Assembly: GCA_021821225.1 (NCBI GenBank)
Contig: JAKACR010000008.1
Span: 1-26,552 of the forward strand
Source: Bacillota bacterium
GTDB taxonomy: Bacteria; Bacillota; Bacilli; Alicyclobacillales; SLC66
Length of the DNA stretch: 26,552 nt
Direction: 5' to 3'
Part shown: piece by piece, positions 1 through 8,348 of the stretch
How positions within the stretch are numbered: the first letter of the stretch is position 1
How the letters are laid out: the number at the start of each line of letters is the position of its first letter
Position numbers and translations under genes: made by a program
Notes under the pieces: model-generated
What the model saw: the letters and a program-made list of their open reading frames with translations, nothing else
What the model was told of the DNA's origin: nothing
The model's database searches: none

Positions 1-1
1 G

Positions 2-541
2 CGGATCATCAAACAGTACGGGCAGACGGGGGTGCAGGCCCACAATCCGCCGGTCACCTACACGGCGCCAAACGGCGACACGCCGACACCGGGCGGCGGC
101 ATGATCATCACGGAGATCAACGGCAGCTACGCCGACAGGCTGAACAGCAAGGGGAAACTGCTGTACACGGCGCACCTGCCGGGTATCAGCTATCCGTCGG
201 ATACGCAACTCCTGCCAAACGGCAACCTGCTGGTCGCGGACTACAATACGCCGGGCACGATCGAGGAGGTCACGCCAAAAGGGAAGCTGGTGTGGCGCTA
301 CCGCAAGTTGTCAGGTCCGGGGGAACTGTCCAACCCTTCGCTGGCGATGCTGCTGCCTAACGGCAACATTGTGGCGAATGACGACTACAATAACCGCGTT
401 ATTGTGATCAATCCCCACACGAACAAGATCGTGTGGCAGTACGGCCATAAAGGCGTCAAAGGCACCGGTCCCGGCTACCTGAACACGCCGGACGGGCTTG
501 ATCCAATGCCGGCGAACGTCCATCTGCCCAAGGCCAAGTGA
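2..541 (+). CDS. NHL/PQQ-type beta-propeller protein, 3' part only
   Basis: This is the C-terminal 179 residues of a gene that begins before the window; the frame is open from base 2. Repeats of the form [13 protein letters not shown] and [22 protein letters not shown], each followed by a K-(I/L)-V-W-x-Y strand, are typical blades of NHL- or arylsulfotransferase-like beta-propellers, which usually sit outside the membrane and act as binding scaffolds or lyase-like enzymes. No signal peptide can be judged because the 5' end is missing. The stop lies about 75 bp before a truncated reductase gene on the same strand. The propeller fold is well supported; substrate and activity cannot be inferred. 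Confidence 0.75.
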   Translation, partial: RIIKQYGQTGVQAHNPPVTYTAPNGDTPTPGGGMIITEINGSYADRLNSKGKLLYTAHLPGISYPSDTQLLPNGNLLVADYNTPGTIEEVTPKGKLVWRYRKLSGPGELSNPSLAMLLPNGNIVANDDYNNRVIVINPHTNKIVWQYGHKGVKGTGPGYLNTPDGLDPMPANVHLPKAK

Positions 542-611
542 GATTGGTGCGCCGGGAACGCGTTTTGCACAGCCGCGTGGTCGAATAGGCCGCGCGGCCA
601 AGTGCTTTATA

Positions 612-1478
612 TTTTGGATATACTCGCAGGGGCGCTCCGAGGAGATCGTCGGATCTTGGCTGAAGAACAAGAACCGCCATGACTACGTGGTTGCAACGAA
701 GGTCCGTTTCGGGATGGGGAGCGCGCAAAACGACGTCGGGCTGAGCCGCAAACACATTCTCGCGGGGGTCGAGGCCAGTCTGCGTCGGCTGGGGACCGAG
801 TACATAGACCTGTATCAGGTCCACGCGTGGGACCCGGAGACGCCGCTTGAAGAGACGCTCTCTACGCTGAATGACCTTGTGCGGCGGGGGCTCGTCCGCT
901 ACATCGGAGCCAGCAACTACCGCGCCTGGCAGTTGCAAAAGGCGGTCCAGATGAGTCGCGGGAACGGCTGGGAAGCGTTCTCCTGCCTTCAGCCGCAGTA
1001 CAACCTTTTGTGCCGGGCGACGGAATTTGAACTGCTCTCGCTGTGTGAGGCGGAGGGGCTGGGCGTGATTCCCTGGAGTCCCCTGCGGGGCGGATGGCTG
1101 TCGGGGAAATTCCACCGCGGCATGGCGGCGGCGCCGGAAGACACGAGGGTGGCGACCGCGGAGAAACACGGTTGGGGCGAGAGTTGGTCGAATTACAACA
1201 ATGAATACACGTGGGGCGTTCTGGACGCCCTGACCGACGTGGCGCGCGAAGCGGAGAAAACGCCCGCGCAGGTGGCGCTCAACTGGCTGCTGTCGCGAAC
1301 CGCCGTTACGGCGCCGATCGTCGGCGCGCGCAACGTGGCGCAGTTTGAGGACAACATGCAGGCGACGGACTGGTCACTTAGCGTAGAACAGGTGGCGCGC
1401 CTGGACCGCGCGAGCGCGCTGCCGGTGACGTATCCGTATGACGACGCGGCGGAACGCCAGCAGCGCGCCGGCCGGTAG
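612..1478 (+). pseudogene. Aldo/keto reductase, 5'-truncated
   Basis: The frame matches an NADPH-dependent aldo/keto reductase of the (beta/alpha)8 barrel type. Homology-like sequence starts at YSQGRSEEI near base 621 and continues through [29 protein letters not shown], the [10 protein letters not shown] segment, [13 protein letters not shown] and the C-terminal APIVGARN cofactor motif. The first 50-60 residues, including the start region and the catalytic Asp of the D-x-A-x-x-Y motif, are absent. The frame extends upstream to base 498, but that part overlaps the preceding propeller gene and does not look like a reductase. No convincing ribosome binding site precedes 618. A deletion between the two genes is the simplest reading. 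Confidence 0.7.
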
Positions 1479-1490
1479 TAGGTTCCCCGG

Positions 1491-1538
1491 GGGGACATGT
1501 GATAAACCAAATTACGGCAGGCGCAGTCACATGTCCCC
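1491..1538. repeat. 12-bp perfect inverted repeat between convergent genes
   Basis: GGGGACATGTGA (1491-1502) and its exact reverse complement (1527-1538) are separated by 24 bp. The right arm touches the dinB stop codon and the left arm follows the reductase stop, so the pair could form a shared stem at the ends of two converging transcripts. There is no T-tract on either side, so a classical terminator is not certain; a small REP-like or MITE-like repeat is an alternative. Confidence 0.6.
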
Positions 1539-2626
1539 TAGAACAGTGTCAGCTGGACGGAGCCCATGGTCTCGTCCTGCAGGTCTTGCACGGTCACTCC
1601 GAGCAGCCGCACCTTCGCCTGCAGGTCGACCTGCTCCAGCAGCCGGTGCAGATACACGTCCATTTCAGCCGCGGTCTGCACCGGCGCCGCTGTGGTCATG
1701 CGGCGTGTGATCTGGCGGAAATTAGAAAATTTAACCTTTAACACGACCACGCGGCCGCGCAGGGCGCGCTGTTTGAGATTCTGCTCAACGCTTTGCGCAA
1801 GGTCCTCCAAGATGCGGGCCATCTTTGCCGTGTCGTCCATATCGACCTGAAAGGTCGTCTCCTTCCCGATCGAGCGGCGAACGCGCTCGGGCTCAACAGG
1901 CCGCGGATCGATCCCGCGAACGAGATTGTAGAAGGCGCGCCCGCGGTCGGAGAAGACGTTCGCCAATTCCTCGACGCCAAGCCGCCGCAGGTCCTCTCCG
2001 GTGCGCACCCCGAGTTGCCTGAGCCGTTCTTCGGTGACCTTTCCGACGCCAAAGAACTTGCGCACGGGCACCGCGTCAAGGAAGGTCTGCGCCTGTTCCG
2101 GCGTGATCACTGTCATCCCGTCGGGCTTGTCGTAGTCTGACGCGATCTTTGCGATAAATTTGTTGTACGAGACTCCTGCGGATGCGGTGAGCCCCGTCGT
2201 CCGGAAGATCTCCTCGCGAATGGCGCGCGCGATCAGCGTGCCGGACGTGATGCCGCGGCTGTCGCGCGTGACGTCCAGGTAGGCCTCGTCGAGCGAGAGG
2301 GGTTCGATCAGGTCCGTGTAGGACCTGAAGATAGCCAGAATCTCGCGCGACACCTGGCGATAGACCTCCATGCGCGGCTTCAGGAAGACAGCTTGCGGGC
2401 AGAGGCGATAGGCCGTTTGCGACGGCATGGCGGAGTGAATCCCGTACTTGCGCGCTTCGTACGAGCAGGTCGCGACCACTCCGCGCGCATGCGGCGCGCC
2501 GCCCACGATGACGGGTTTGCCGCGGTACGCCGGATGATCCCGCTGTTCGATGGACGCATAGAATGCATCCATGTCAATATGGATGATCTTGCGCAGCACC
2601 GCTTCCGTATCCATGTCCCGGGCCAC
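1538..2626 (-). CDS. dinB: DNA polymerase IV (Y-family, translesion)
   Basis: This encodes a full-length Y-family error-prone polymerase of 362 residues that bypasses DNA lesions. Visible features are the palm motif KIIHIDMDAFYASIEQ with metal ligand D18, the catalytic pair in SLDEAYLD (D113/E114), the helix-hairpin-helix segment around KFFGVGKVTEERL, a little-finger domain, and a C-terminal QLTLF that matches the beta-clamp-binding peptide. The frame begins at GTG 2626; the ATG at 2614 is equally possible and closer to the usual family start, since neither has an ideal ribosome binding site. It is downstream of, and co-directional with, the secreted propeller gene. No LexA-type box was recognised upstream. 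Confidence 0.95.
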   Translation of the reverse strand: MARDMDTEAVLRKIIHIDMDAFYASIEQRDHPAYRGKPVIVGGAPHARGVVATCSYEARKYGIHSAMPSQTAYRLCPQAVFLKPRMEVYRQVSREILAIFRSYTDLIEPLSLDEAYLDVTRDSRGITSGTLIARAIREEIFRTTGLTASAGVSYNKFIAKIASDYDKPDGMTVITPEQAQTFLDAVPVRKFFGVGKVTEERLRQLGVRTGEDLRRLGVEELANVFSDRGRAFYNLVRGIDPRPVEPERVRRSIGKETTFQVDMDDTAKMARILEDLAQSVEQNLKQRALRGRVVVLKVKFSNFRQITRRMTTAAPVQTAAEMDVYLHRLLEQVDLQAKVRLLGVTVQDLQDETMGSVQLTLF

Positions 2627-2707
2627 CGCTCTTCACGCGTTCAGTCTGCCAATGGGCGCCATTGGCGCGAATCTGCCACCATTGTACCACACCGCGCTCA
2701 CGTCGCA

Positions 2708-4762
2708 TCACAGCCATTTCCAGTTGCGACCGCCGTTCTGCGTGCGCAACAGTCCCTTTTGCGTGAGCATCCAGCCGGTCGCGGGACTGACGAAGTCGAT
2801 CGTGGCTCCGCCCGGCTGGAAGCCGTTCGCCACGGAATCCGCCGGGAACACGTATGCGGTCCAGTGTGCGGCGCCGTCGGTCGTGCGCAGAATGGTGGAG
2901 AGCGGAAGGTTCCCGCTTTTCGTCCACGTGTAGTACGTAATCCAGCCGTCGCGTGGATTGATGAAGTCGAACTGGCCCAGCTGCTTGACGGTTTCGGACT
3001 GGCGCCACAGGGTGCGCCACGTTCGACCGGCGTTCGAAGAGACCTGTGTTGCGATATTGGCGCGTTGGCGGTGTTGGCCGGTCGTGTAGAGCATACGGGA
3101 ATCTGCGCCAAAGATGACGCGTGATGATGCCCAGGCATCCGTCCAGACTGGCACGACGACCCAACGGGATGCGGCCTGCCCGGTCCACATCGCTCCGCCG
3201 TCCGTTGTTGACCAGACCTGTTCGAAGTCGCCGTTCTGGACCTCCAGCGCGCCGTCTCGCGGCGACCAGAAACGGAGCGACTGAATCTCGCTGCTTGTGT
3301 ACAGGGCGCCCGGCGCGCGCGCGACGAACGTCCAGTGTCGTCCGCCGTCCACGGTGCGGTAGATGCTGACTGCTCTCCCCGGTTCCGTATCCCGCGCTAT
3401 CGCCCAGCCGTCGGCGGCATTTGCGAACGTCAGGTGGGGTTGTGTGACGGCGGCGCCGGGAAGACTGCTGCGGATGCGCCAGGAGACGCCGCCGTCACGC
3501 GTGGTGAGAAACGCGTTGGCGTTGGATGCGTCGCCAAGGCCGTAGCCAAGGCTCGCCGAGACGAAGTGCACCGCTGACGTGGGCTGGACGTCCGGCAGGA
3601 TTTGCGCGAATGTCCTGCCGCCGTTCACGGTCTTGAGAATGAACATGCCGTTGATGTTGTAAGCGATGGCGTAGCCCACCGTGATGTTGACCAGCGCGAC
3701 GTCGCGTATGCTCCAGGCGCGCCTCGCCCCCACGAGTTGTGTGTGCAGCCCGCCGTCGCGCGTGACGGCGACGCCGCTCTGCATCGGCATGGCGCCCATG
3801 GCGTCGGGTATCCAGCCGTATCGCGGCGTGACGAACACCGGAGCGCCGACTCCGGTCGGGTCGCCGTTGCGGAGCAGGTCCGACTGGAGGATCGTCCAGT
3901 GTCTCCCGCCGTCAACGGTGTGCCACAGTTGGTCCGTCATGGACGCGGTGCTACTCGTGACCAGCCAGCCGTCGGAGCGATTCAGGAAGGCCACCTGCAG
4001 TCCCGCAACTGACGGCAGCAGTCTGTTGTACTGGACTGTCCAGTGCGCCCCGCCATCGTTCGTGTGCAGCAGAAGGGCACGGTCGTGGACGGGGAATGGG
4101 TGCGCGGGAATGGAGACGACGCCTGCCGCGTAACCGTCCGCACCGCTTTGAAAGCTGACGGATTGCAGCATGAATCCGGCGATCGGGATGTGCAGGGTGC
4201 GCCACGACCCTCCACTGTTGTCAGTGGCGACCACCGCGCGCCCGAGGACCGCGAGGATCTGCGTGGCAGACGGGCAGTCGAGCTGCGTTCCGCCCTGTGC
4301 AGGGGACGCGGCTGTGCGATAGACCGTCGTCCAGCGCAGGCCTCCGTCAGTGGTGCGCTCCACCACCCACGTGTGGTAGTCGACAAAACTTTCGGTCGAA
4401 CCTTCTCCGCCGATTGCGTATCCGACCTTGGGGCTCAGGAAACGCAGGTCAAGGATGGTGAAGGGTTGGGTGGAGAGCTTTGTCCACGACTGTCCGCCGT
4501 CGACGGTGTGAAGGAGAAAGGACCCGTTGGCGATGAACCCGTCTTGTGCGGTGGGGAAGCTGATGGCGCCGTACTGGGTAGACTGCGGACTGCCCGCCAC
4601 GTGCGCGCGCAGACTGCGCGTGATTGCCGGACCGGTCGGCACGGTGGTGGCGTGGATAGGCGGCGCGGCGGAGGCGACCGTCCCGGGACCCATTGTCAAC
4701 CAGAATGCGGTGAGACAGGCGGAGCAGAGGCTGGCGGTGCGGACGAGCGGAAGTCTCTTCAC
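2708..4762 (-). CDS. Secreted Asp-box (BNR/Ycf48-like) beta-propeller protein
   Basis: This is a protein of about 684 residues with an N-terminal export signal: positively charged KR, a hydrophobic stretch and AxA sites near GTVASAAPP. It has at least ten Asp-box repeats of the form (S/T)-x-D-G-G-x-x-W, for example TVDGGQSW, TTDGGLRW, TNDGGAHW and TRDGGVSW. Such repeats build propellers as in sialidases, Ycf48-type assembly factors and VPS10-like proteins, but no sialidase catalytic residues are evident. I chose the GTG at 4762 because GGGGAG lies 9 nt upstream; a TTG at 4771 is in frame but sits directly on that motif. The protein is probably extracellular or envelope-bound; ligand unknown. 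Confidence 0.85.
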   Translation of the reverse strand: MKRLPLVRTASLCSACLTAFWLTMGPGTVASAAPPIHATTVPTGPAITRSLRAHVAGSPQSTQYGAISFPTAQDGFIANGSFLLHTVDGGQSWTKLSTQPFTILDLRFLSPKVGYAIGGEGSTESFVDYHTWVVERTTDGGLRWTTVYRTAASPAQGGTQLDCPSATQILAVLGRAVVATDNSGGSWRTLHIPIAGFMLQSVSFQSGADGYAAGVVSIPAHPFPVHDRALLLHTNDGGAHWTVQYNRLLPSVAGLQVAFLNRSDGWLVTSSTASMTDQLWHTVDGGRHWTILQSDLLRNGDPTGVGAPVFVTPRYGWIPDAMGAMPMQSGVAVTRDGGLHTQLVGARRAWSIRDVALVNITVGYAIAYNINGMFILKTVNGGRTFAQILPDVQPTSAVHFVSASLGYGLGDASNANAFLTTRDGGVSWRIRSSLPGAAVTQPHLTFANAADGWAIARDTEPGRAVSIYRTVDGGRHWTFVARAPGALYTSSEIQSLRFWSPRDGALEVQNGDFEQVWSTTDGGAMWTGQAASRWVVVPVWTDAWASSRVIFGADSRMLYTTGQHRQRANIATQVSSNAGRTWRTLWRQSETVKQLGQFDFINPRDGWITYYTWTKSGNLPLSTILRTTDGAAHWTAYVFPADSVANGFQPGGATIDFVSPATGWMLTQKGLLRTQNGGRNWKWL

Positions 4763-4960
4763 GGTGGGCAACTCCCCGTTCGGGCTGTACTCGATGACGC
4801 GCCTGTCTGGCGCGACATGAATCAGACGACGGGGGAGACAGAAAGGTTACACGAGGTTCTGGCGCCAGGACCGCGCCTTGACGCGTATGGCGGCGAGTGT
4901 GAAGACAGAAATACGCCCCAGACGGTCCTGGAGCGTACTGTCGTTGTGACAGGCGGGCGA

Positions 4961-5938
4961 TCAGCGGTTCACAAGCGCTATGGCAATCGAAGCGAGCGAG
5001 AAGCCAAGGGCGACGAGGTACATCACGCTGACCGTCTGAATCTGCGTCAGGCCGGACGCCATGAGACGGTAGTGGCCGTGGCTGTGGTCCGCCTTGTAGA
5101 CGGGCCGTCTCTCGACGACGCGCTTGATCACGACGTAGATCGCGTCGAAGATGGGGACGCCGAGGGCGAGCACGGGGACGAAGATGGAGATCACGGTCGC
5201 GGACTTGAACGCCCCCATCACGGCGATGGCGGCAAGGACGTAGCCGATGAATGTCGAACCGGCGTCGCCCATGATGATTCGGGCGGGGTAGAAATTGAAC
5301 CGCAGAAACGCGAGCGACACGCCGATGATGGCCGCAGCGGACACGGCGGACGGCATGTCGCCCTTGATCGTGGAAATGACGAGCAGGGTTCCCGCCGACA
5401 TGGCCGCGATGCCGCCGGCGAGGCCGTCCAGCCCGTCAAGGAAGTTGAACACATTCACGATGCCTACAACCCATACAATTGTCAATATATCGGAAAGCCA
5501 ACTGGAGAAAGCAATATACGTGCCGCCGTGGATAGGGTCCTCGATGCCGCGAATCGCGGTACCCGTGTATACCAGGATCGCCGCAGCCGCAATCTGGGCG
5601 AGGAACTTCGGCCATGCGGGAAAGTCCCTGCGCCGGGTCTTGGCGTAGTCGTCGACCATGCCGACGAGAAACATCAGGACGGCTCCGACAAGGAGGCCGT
5701 TGAACGGGGGGGAGAGCCGGAGGGGCGAATGCAGGACAAAGTGGCGCACGGTCAGCGTGGTGATCACAAATCCAAGGATCATCGCCGCACCACCGAGCAT
5801 GGGGAGGGGATTCTCGTGTGTCTTGCGTTCCGTGGGCAGATCCACGAATCCCGTGCGCAGCGCCACTTTTCTCATCAGTGGGACAAGCGCGTATACGGTT
5901 ACGAATGCGATAACGACGGCAATGAGATCCACAAACAA
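4961..5938 (-). CDS. Undecaprenyl-phosphate N-acetylglucosaminyl 1-phosphate transferase family protein (WecA/TagO-like)
   Basis: This integral membrane enzyme of 325 residues and about ten or eleven membrane segments belongs to the MraY/WecA family. The family transfers a sugar-1-phosphate from a UDP-sugar to undecaprenyl phosphate, starting teichoic acid or other cell-wall polymer synthesis. Diagnostic motifs are LVGMVDDYAK (Asp-Asp), NVFNFLDGLDGLAGG, FYPARIIMGDAGSTFIGY and a late histidine cluster DHSHGHYRLM, which favours the WecA/TagO branch over MraY. The start is TTG at 5938, with GGGAGG 9 nt upstream and a strong promoter at 5985-6014. The next gene on this strand is the secreted propeller, about 200 bp downstream. 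The exact sugar substrate is an inference. Confidence 0.9.
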   Translation of the reverse strand: MFVDLIAVVIAFVTVYALVPLMRKVALRTGFVDLPTERKTHENPLPMLGGAAMILGFVITTLTVRHFVLHSPLRLSPPFNGLLVGAVLMFLVGMVDDYAKTRRRDFPAWPKFLAQIAAAAILVYTGTAIRGIEDPIHGGTYIAFSSWLSDILTIVWVVGIVNVFNFLDGLDGLAGGIAAMSAGTLLVISTIKGDMPSAVSAAAIIGVSLAFLRFNFYPARIIMGDAGSTFIGYVLAAIAVMGAFKSATVISIFVPVLALGVPIFDAIYVVIKRVVERRPVYKADHSHGHYRLMASGLTQIQTVSVMYLVALGFSLASIAIALVNR

Positions 5939-5984
5939 CGTGTGTGCGGCCTCCCTGACTGCTTTGGATACTAATCCTGTCCCA

Positions 5985-6014
5985 ATTATAGTGACCAGAC
6001 TTGTCGAACGTCAA
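5985..6014 (-). promoter_or_regulatory. Promoter of the WecA/TagO-like gene
   Basis: On the minus strand TTGACG (6009-6014) and TATAAT (5985-5990) are separated by 18 bp, a near-consensus sigma-A promoter. The predicted transcript starts near 5978, about 40 nt before the TTG start codon. Confidence 0.7.
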
Positions 6015-6143
6015 TAAATGCCTTCGTATGTAACGCATTTGTTACCTTTTAGGGCCCGTCAGGGTCCATTATAAGTGTATTTTGTGTCGGAATGCGTAGA
6101 ATATTCCCGGAAAAACGAGAGAGATCGTTCTCTCTTTGGTCGG

Positions 6144-6173
6144 TTGACTTTTTCCGCGGGACGAATGTATACT
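6144..6173 (+). promoter_or_regulatory. Promoter of the tRNA operon
   Basis: TTGACT (6144-6149) and TATACT (6168-6173) are 18 bp apart, about 45 bp before the first tRNA. A short hairpin (arms 6118-6124 and 6129-6135, loop TCGT) lies just upstream. All six tRNAs are co-directional and closely spaced. Confidence 0.65.
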
Positions 6174-6217
6174 CATTAGGCACTGTACCTGTCGGGCGCG
6201 TGACGTGGTTCTGATAC

Positions 6218-6293
6218 AGGGGCGTAGTTCAGCTGGTAGAACGGCGGTCTCCAAAACCGCATGTCGTGGGTTCGAATCCTGCCGCCCCTGCCA
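6218..6293 (+). tRNA. tRNA-Trp (anticodon CCA)
   Basis: The cloverleaf is complete: acceptor stem AGGGGCG/CGCCCCT, anticodon loop CTCCAAA, T-arm with GGTTCGAATCC, and an encoded 3' CCA. It is the first gene of a six-tRNA cluster. Confidence 0.95.
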
Positions 6294-6334
6294 TTTTGTC
6301 ATTTGCGTTCCGGCTTGGAAAACTGTGATAGTGC

Positions 6335-6411
6335 GGTGGGCGTGGCGAAGCGGTCAACGCACCGGATTGTGGCTCCGGCACTCGTGGGTTCGAATCCCAT
6401 CGCTCACCCCA
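6335..6411 (+). tRNA. tRNA-His (anticodon GTG)
   Basis: Acceptor GTGGGCG pairs with CGCTCAC. The extra 5' G (position -1) faces C73, a hallmark of tRNA-His. The anticodon loop is TTGTGGC and the 3' CCA is encoded. Confidence 0.94.
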
Positions 6412-6413
6412 GA

Positions 6414-6485
6414 TGGGGAGTAGCCAAGTGGTAAGGCAACGGACTTTGACTCCGTCATTCGTAGGTTCGATCCCTACCTCCCCAG
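6414..6485 (+). tRNA. tRNA-Gln (anticodon TTG)
   Basis: Acceptor TGGGGAG/CTCCCCA, anticodon loop CTTTGAC, T-arm GTAGGTTCGATCCCTAC. The discriminator G is followed by CCT, so CCA is not encoded in full. It starts only 2 bp after the tRNA-His CCA. Confidence 0.94.
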
Positions 6486-6491
6486 CCTTGC

Positions 6492-6564
6492 GAGCCATTA
6501 GCTCAGTTGGTAGAGCACCTGACTTTTAATCAGGGTGTCGATGGTTCGAGTCCATCATGGCTCA
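6492..6564 (+). tRNA. tRNA-Lys (anticodon TTT)
   Basis: Acceptor GAGCCAT/ATGGCTC, anticodon loop CTTTTAA, T-arm GATGGTTCGAGTCCATC. CCA is not encoded. Confidence 0.95.
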
Positions 6565-6666
6565 CTCTCCATCCACATCTTCTCGTGGTCGGTCCCCGGC
6601 GCGGATGTTGCCTTGAGAATGGTGTGCGGTTCTTGCGGAGCACCGGGCAGAGAACCCTTCCACCTT

Positions 6667-6749
6667 GCGGGTGTGGCGGAATTGGCAGACGCACCAGACT
6701 TAGGATCTGGCGGGAAACCATGGGGGTTCGAGTCCCTTCACCCGCACCA
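6667..6749 (+). tRNA. tRNA-Leu (anticodon TAG)
   Basis: Acceptor GCGGGTG/CACCCGC, anticodon loop CTTAGGA, a class II long variable arm (CGGGAAACCATG region), and an encoded 3' CCA. Confidence 0.95.
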
Positions 6750-6771
6750 CCGCCCAGCGCGTGTGGTCCTT

Positions 6772-6845
6772 CGGAGTTTAGCGCAGCTTGGTAGCGCGCC
6801 TGCCTTGGGAGCAGGAGGTCACAGGTTCAAATCCTGTAACTCCGA
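6772..6845 (+). tRNA. tRNA-Pro (anticodon TGG), integration target
   Basis: Acceptor CGGAGTT/AACTCCG, anticodon stem CCTGC/GCAGG with loop CTTGGGA, T-arm ACAGG/CCTGT; CCA is not encoded. From 6801 to its end the gene is identical to the copy at attR, so the 3' half was restored by the inserted element and the tRNA remains functional. This is the usual strategy of tyrosine-recombinase elements in tRNA genes. Confidence 0.95.
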
Positions 6846-6871
6846 TTCGTGAAAAGCCTTATACAGCAAGG
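6801..6871 (+). repeat. attL, 71-bp direct repeat
   Basis: It is identical to 25954-26024, with a constant offset of 19,153 bp. It begins in the anticodon stem of tRNA-Pro and runs 26 bp past the tRNA end. The flanking bases differ on both sides (c/t before, a/g after). Confidence 0.95.
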
Positions 6872-6880
6872 ATTTTCAAT

Positions 6881-6918
6881 GATCGGCCATCTGACTGCGA
6901 TGGCCGATTTTCTGTTTC
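6881..6918 (+). terminator. Intrinsic terminator supplied by the element
   Basis: ATCGGCCAT (6882-6890) and ATGGCCGAT (6900-6908) form a perfect 9-bp stem with a 9-nt loop, followed by TTTCTGTTT. It lies just inside the element after tRNA-Pro and would end the tRNA transcript in the integrated state, shielding the convergent integrase gene. Confidence 0.75.
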
Positions 6919-6956
6919 GTGTGCCGAATATGTGCACGGGCTTTTCTGTGTGCGCC

Positions 6957-8117
6957 TCATGGGGCGAATACGTCCTCCAAAGCATCGGTCGCCACTTTCT
7001 GCATGCCCGGCTGGACGTGACTATAGGTTCCCAGTACCATCGTTACGCTGTTCCCCAATCGTTCGCTGACGATCTTGGGGTGCACGTTGTGTTTTAGCAA
7101 CAGGGTAGCGCATGTGTGGCGAAGATCATACAACCTGATATCGGACGGAAGTCCAGCTCGCTTCAGAAGCGGCTTAAAATGTCGGTGCACCACGTTTTGC
7201 TTGTCGAGCGGTTCGCCGTTTTGTGCAGCGAAGATAAAGTCATGATCCTTGTATTCGTCGCGATGCGCCATCCTGTATTCTCGTTGTACTGCCCGGTGTT
7301 GCCGCAGAATCTTGGCCGTGGATTCCGTGAGGGCCACACTCCGGCGACTGCCCGGCGTCTTGGGTTCCTTGACGCGCCATGTACCTCCTATGCGTTCGAG
7401 TGACTTGGTTATGCGCATCGTCTGGCAGTCGTTGTCCAAGTCCGACCACGCGAGCGCCAAGGCCTCCCCAGGTCGACAGCCAGCGTCAAGCATGAGTTTG
7501 AACAGAGGATAGTACGAACTGGCGTTCGCCATGTCCCAACTCTCCTTGGCCGTTTGAAGAAATGTCGCCACCTGCGTCTCGTCCATCGCGTGCATCTCGC
7601 GTGCCTTGCCTCGCGGGCGCTCGACGGCTTCCATCGGATTGAATTCGATCATGCGCAAGCGTACTGCGTGCTTCATCGCTTGCTTCAGGATCATCGTCGC
7701 GTATTGCGCCGTGCGGACGCCCGACTGTTGTTCGATGGCGCTAATGAGTTTTTGAAAGGTCATTGGATCATGTTGCAGTCTGGCGAGTTTCTTGTCGCCC
7801 AGGGCGGGGAACACAGCCCGATTCATTAGACCGGCGTAGTCGTTCCATGTGCGTTCCTGCACACGCTTTTTGGCGACTTCGTTCAGCCAATCCGTCAAGT
7901 AGGCCTGCAAGGTTTGTTTGCTTGGTTCGATCAAGTTCCCTTGATCGCGTTTTGTTTCGAGCGCTCGCGCCGCCTTCTCTGCGTCCTTCTTGCCACCCGT
8001 GATCGTATGATTCACGTACCGCCGTTTGCCATCTGCCCCCAGCCCGTCGAATATGCGGATCAACCATGTATCCTTGCCGTCAGCGCTCTTCTTCTTGCGC
8101 GCAATGATCTGTGCCAT
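6957..8117 (-). CDS. int: Tyrosine-family site-specific integrase
   Basis: This phage-type tyrosine recombinase of 386 residues carries out integration and excision at tRNA-Pro. It has an N-terminal arm-binding region (AQIIARKKK... YVNHTITGGKKDAEKA), a SAM-like core-binding domain, and a catalytic domain with CRPGEAL (R215), SRRSVAL, YDLRHTCATLL (R333) and GTYSHV with nucleophile Y365. Two usually conserved histidines are replaced: Tyr in the H-x-x-R position and Asn in the LGH position, substitutions tolerated in some family members. I chose ATG 8117 because GAGGGG lies 10 nt upstream; the in-frame ATG at 8147 would sit almost on the predicted transcript start. The gene faces attL, 85 bp away. 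Confidence 0.95.
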   Translation of the reverse strand: MAQIIARKKKSADGKDTWLIRIFDGLGADGKRRYVNHTITGGKKDAEKAARALETKRDQGNLIEPSKQTLQAYLTDWLNEVAKKRVQERTWNDYAGLMNRAVFPALGDKKLARLQHDPMTFQKLISAIEQQSGVRTAQYATMILKQAMKHAVRLRMIEFNPMEAVERPRGKAREMHAMDETQVATFLQTAKESWDMANASSYYPLFKLMLDAGCRPGEALALAWSDLDNDCQTMRITKSLERIGGTWRVKEPKTPGSRRSVALTESTAKILRQHRAVQREYRMAHRDEYKDHDFIFAAQNGEPLDKQNVVHRHFKPLLKRAGLPSDIRLYDLRHTCATLLLKHNVHPKIVSERLGNSVTMVLGTYSHVQPGMQKVATDALEDVFAP

Positions 8118-8155
8118 CGGTTTCGTCCCCTCATTCGTCCATCTCATCTATGCTT

Positions 8156-8184
8156 ATAATACCTCAAACTATTTCAGCACACAA
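8156..8184 (-). promoter_or_regulatory. Putative integrase promoter
   Basis: On the minus strand TTGTGT (8179-8184) and TATTAT (8156-8161) are 17 bp apart. The predicted start near 8149 leaves about 30 nt of leader before the ATG at 8117. Confidence 0.5.
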
Positions 8185-8231
8185 TAAGCACACGGACACT
8201 ATTTAGGCGCGCCGCATCAACGTTTGTAGGG

Positions 8232-8260
8232 TGTTATCTTGCTTATTAAGCAGGATAACA
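8232..8260. promoter_or_regulatory. Long dyad upstream of the integrase
   Basis: TGTTATCTTGCTT (8232-8244) pairs with AGCAGGATAACA at the right end (to 8260) with one mismatch, around a 3-nt centre. It lies between the divergent integrase and 8545 genes, so an operator or a recombination-accessory site is plausible; it has no T-tract. Confidence 0.5.
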
Positions 8261-8348
8261 TGTGCGCAAGTGCCATCGTGAAGGCTATCAAGCAAAGCGC
8301 CCGCAGACGCTGACAAGTGACGGACTGCAGTTCTGCTATGTCTATGGT

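Noticed and set aside
4043..5974. 643-codon plus-strand open frame
   Set aside because: It is antisense to the secreted propeller and WecA/TagO-like genes. It has highly charged, low-complexity sequence rich in Arg/Asp/Gly/His and no ribosome binding site; it is a GC-driven shadow.
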